From assembly GCA_947458305.1 (NCBI GenBank), contig CANGZO010000009.1, positions 1 through 23,807 of the forward strand: DNA of 23,807 bases, read 5' to 3'. Source of the DNA: Comamonadaceae bacterium (GTDB taxonomy: Bacteria; Pseudomonadota; Gammaproteobacteria; Burkholderiales; Burkholderiaceae_C). Made by a program: the position numbers and the translations under genes. Position 1 is the stretch's first letter, and the number at the start of each line of letters is the position of its first letter. This document shows, in pieces, positions 22,185-23,807 of this stretch. A model generated the notes under the pieces. The model made no database searches. It saw only the letters and a program-made list of their open reading frames with translations, and had not been told where the DNA came from.

Positions 22185-22212
22185 AATTAATTGGGATCTG
22201 ACCCCAATTAAA
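22185..22212. repeat. REP-like palindrome at the right edge of the element
   Basis: AATTGGG and CCCAATT form 7-base arms around ATCTGAC, inside a longer AT-flanked palindrome (TTAATTGGG…CCCAATTAA). The 18 bases at 22194–22211 match the upstream copy at 21381–21398 with one difference. The unit ends 4 bases before the gltB -35 box. Confidence 0.65.
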
Positions 22213-22216
22213 AAGT

Positions 22217-22245
22217 TTGGCATGGATGCTGCTGTGCACTACACT
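22217..22245 (+). promoter_or_regulatory. Candidate sigma-70 promoter of gltB
   Basis: TTGGCA (22217–22222) and TACACT (22240–22245) are separated by exactly 17 bases and match four and four of six consensus positions. The transcript would start near 22252 and give a leader of about 27 bases before the gltB ATG. This is the best promoter match in the window. Confidence 0.6.
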
Positions 22246-22278
22246 CGCCACTCTGCGTGAAAACCCTTAGGAGCGCCC

Positions 22279-23807
22279 ATGACTTCGGACAGTGCAAAAG
22301 AACATTTCCAATCGACCGGTCTGTATGACCCCGCCAACGAGCACGATGCTTGTGGTGTGGGCTTTGTGGCCCACATCAAAGGGCACAAGACCCACGCGAT
22401 CGTGACGCAGGCGCTCAAGATCCTGGAAAACCTGGACCACCGGGGTGCGGTGGGTGCTGACGCGCTCATGGGCGACGGTGCCGGTATCCTGATTCAGCTG
22501 CCCGACGCGCTGTACCGCGACGAGATGGCCAAACAAGGTGTGGCCTTGCCACCCTTTGGCGAATACGGCGTGGGGATGGTCTTCTTGCCCAAGGAACACG
22601 CTTCGCGCATGGCTTGCGAGCAAGAGCTGGAACGCGCTGTCAAGGCCGAAGGGCAAGTGGTGCTGGGCTGGCGCGATGTGCCCGTGAACCGGGACATGCC
22701 CATGTCGCCCACCGTGCGCGAAAAAGAGCCGGTCATGCGCCAGATCTTCATCGGCCGTGGTGCCGACGTGATCGTGCAAGACGCCTTGGAGCGCAAGTTG
22801 TACGTGATCCGCAAGACCGCCAGCGCTGCCATCCAGAACCTGCGCCTGACGCACAGCAACGAGTACTACATCCCCAGCATGTCCAGCCGCACCGCGGTCT
22901 ACAAGGGCTTGCTGCTGGCCGACCAGGTCGGCACCTATTACCTGGACTTGCAAGACGAGCGCTGCGTATCGGCCCTGGGCCTGGTGCACCAGCGTTTCTC
23001 CACCAACACCTTCCCCGAGTGGCCATTGGCCCACCCCTACCGCTATGTGGCGCACAACGGCGAGATCAACACCGTCAAGGGCAACTACAACTGGATGAAG
23101 GCCCGCGAAGGCGTGATGTCTTCTCCCGTGCTCGCTAACGACCTGCAAAAGCTCTACCCCATCAGCTTCGCTGGCCAGTCCGACACCGCGACTTTTGACA
23201 ACTGCCTGGAACTGTTGACGATGGCGGGCTACCCCATCAGCCAGGCTGTGATGATGATGATCCCCGAGCCTTGGGAGCAGCACACCACCATGGACGAGCG
23301 CCGCAAGGCATTCTATGAGTACCACGCTGCGATGCTCGAGCCATGGGACGGCCCCGCCTCCATCGTGTTCACCGATGGCCGCCAGATCGGCGCCACACTC
23401 GACCGCAACGGCCTGCGCCCTTCGCGCTACATCATCACCGACGACGACATGGTCATCATGGGCTCCGAGACCGGCGTGCTGCCGATTCCTGAGAGCAAGA
23501 TCGTGCGCAAGTGGCGCCTGCAACCGGGCAAGATGTTCCTGATCGACTTGGAACAGGGCCGCATGATCAACGACGAAGAGCTGAAGGCCGGTTTGGCCAG
23601 CGCCAAGCCCTACAAGCAGTGGATCGAAAACCTGCGCATCAAGCTCGACGATGTGGCCGAAGCCCCGGTTGCGCCCGCATCTGACGTGGCCTTGCTCGAC
23701 CTGCAGCAAGCCTTTGGCACCACGCAAGAAGACATCAAGTTCTTGCTGGCGCCCATGGCCTCGGCTGGTGAAGAAGCCATCGGCTCCATGGGCAACGACA
23801 GCCCGCT
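22279..23807 (+). CDS. gltB: Glutamate synthase (NADPH) large subunit GltB, N-terminal part
   Basis: GltB makes two glutamates from glutamine and 2-oxoglutarate with GltD. The frame runs off the window end, giving about 509 of roughly 1,500–1,600 residues. The class II glutamine amidotransferase domain is present. The catalytic Cys is C25 in EHDACGVGFVAHIKG, so a 24-residue propeptide would be removed. Further marks are LENLDHRGAVGAD, GLVHQRFSTNTFPEWPLAHPYRYVAHNGEINTVKGN, SFAGQSDTATFDNCLELL and TDGRQIGATLDRNGLRPSRY. The ATG at 22279 has GGAG (22270–22273) 5 bases upstream. A good promoter lies just before it, bordered by the RAYT element. Confidence 0.97.
   Translation, partial: MTSDSAKEHFQSTGLYDPANEHDACGVGFVAHIKGHKTHAIVTQALKILENLDHRGAVGADALMGDGAGILIQLPDALYRDEMAKQGVALPPFGEYGVGMVFLPKEHASRMACEQELERAVKAEGQVVLGWRDVPVNRDMPMSPTVREKEPVMRQIFIGRGADVIVQDALERKLYVIRKTASAAIQNLRLTHSNEYYIPSMSSRTAVYKGLLLADQVGTYYLDLQDERCVSALGLVHQRFSTNTFPEWPLAHPYRYVAHNGEINTVKGNYNWMKAREGVMSSPVLANDLQKLYPISFAGQSDTATFDNCLELLTMAGYPISQAVMMMIPEPWEQHTTMDERRKAFYEYHAAMLEPWDGPASIVFTDGRQIGATLDRNGLRPSRYIITDDDMVIMGSETGVLPIPESKIVRKWRLQPGKMFLIDLEQGRMINDEELKAGLASAKPYKQWIENLRIKLDDVAEAPVAPASDVALLDLQQAFGTTQEDIKFLLAPMASAGEEAIGSMGNDSP

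Larger units (their letters stand above)
21373..22212 (+). mobile_element. RAYT element with flanking REP-like repeats
   Basis: This unit comprises a REP-associated tyrosine transposase gene, a palindromic repeat upstream (21373–21424) and related copies downstream (22147–22162 and 22185–22212). The repeat GGATCTGACCCC[G/A]ATTAA occurs in the same orientation at 21381–21398 and 22194–22211, so the gene is bracketed by direct copies of its presumed target. No target-site duplication is evident. It lies between the divergent atuA-like operon and gltB. RAYTs are usually single-copy domesticated genes rather than active insertion sequences. Confidence 0.7.

Noticed and set aside
21373..22212. Insertion sequence of the IS200/IS605 type
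   Set aside because: The transposase has the RAYT signature (YPHHVIQRGND start, WEGRYRS, YIDLNPVRA), and no TnpB or accessory gene is present.
21373..22212. CRISPR-like or phage attachment repeats
   Set aside because: The repeats are palindromic REP-like units around a RAYT, not regularly spaced, and no cas or integrase gene is present.
22267..23727. 486-codon minus-strand open frame opposite gltB
   Set aside because: It is an antisense shadow rich in His, Val and Gly. The + strand encodes GltB with catalytic Cys and conserved segments.

Overview
The window looks like chromosomal DNA of a betaproteobacterium, most likely Burkholderiales and probably Comamonadaceae. This is inferred from gene content: system II cytochrome c maturation (ResB/CcsB), a Bug-type tricarboxylate receptor, a pil–aroK–aroB–dgt run close to gltB, LptM overlapping lysA, and high-GC coding with dense ATGA overlaps. 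I see no rRNA, tRNA, phage or CRISPR array. Gaps between genes are short; none exceeds about 190 bases.

Layout. (1) 1–2204, + strand: the end of resB and a complete ccsB, the haem-transport/ligation pair for cytochrome c. (2) 2237–4395: an orphan single-domain response regulator (- strand) divergent from msrP–msrQ, the periplasmic methionine sulfoxide repair system. (3) 4405–6314: lysA and the small lipoprotein gene lptM (- strand, overlapping), head to head with cyaY (+) only 12 bases away. (4) 6339–8729, - strand: mrcA (penicillin-binding protein 1a), divergent from the pilus block. (5) 8917–12912, + strand: a compact pilM–pilN–pilO/P–pilQ operon joined by 4-base overlaps. PilO and PilP appear fused, PilM is short and PilQ lacks AMIN domains, so the block resembles the HofMNOPQ DNA-uptake type as much as a classical type IV pilus operon. 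(6) 13040–18609, + strand: aroK, aroB, dgt, an MFS transporter, a DUF1415 protein and a Methyltransf_32-like methyltransferase, tightly packed from aroB onward. (7) 18664–21327, - strand: an AtuA-like protein, its ferredoxin-fold partner as a separate small protein, and a Bug periplasmic receptor, which reads as a small catabolic or uptake operon of unknown substrate. (8) 21373–22212: a REP-associated tyrosine transposase with palindromic repeats on both sides. Its right edge lies 4 bases from the gltB -35 box. (9) 22279 to the end, + strand: the N-terminal part of gltB, glutamate synthase large subunit.

Most of the window is housekeeping: cell wall, shikimate, lysine, nucleotide pool, glutamate and cytochrome maturation. 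The less ordinary parts are the fused and reduced pilus operon, the orphan receiver beside msrPQ, a possible attenuator-like leader in front of aroK, the uncharacterised MFS–DUF1415–methyltransferase chain, the AtuA/Bug operon and the RAYT element at the gltB promoter. I found no clearly new defence or mobile system.
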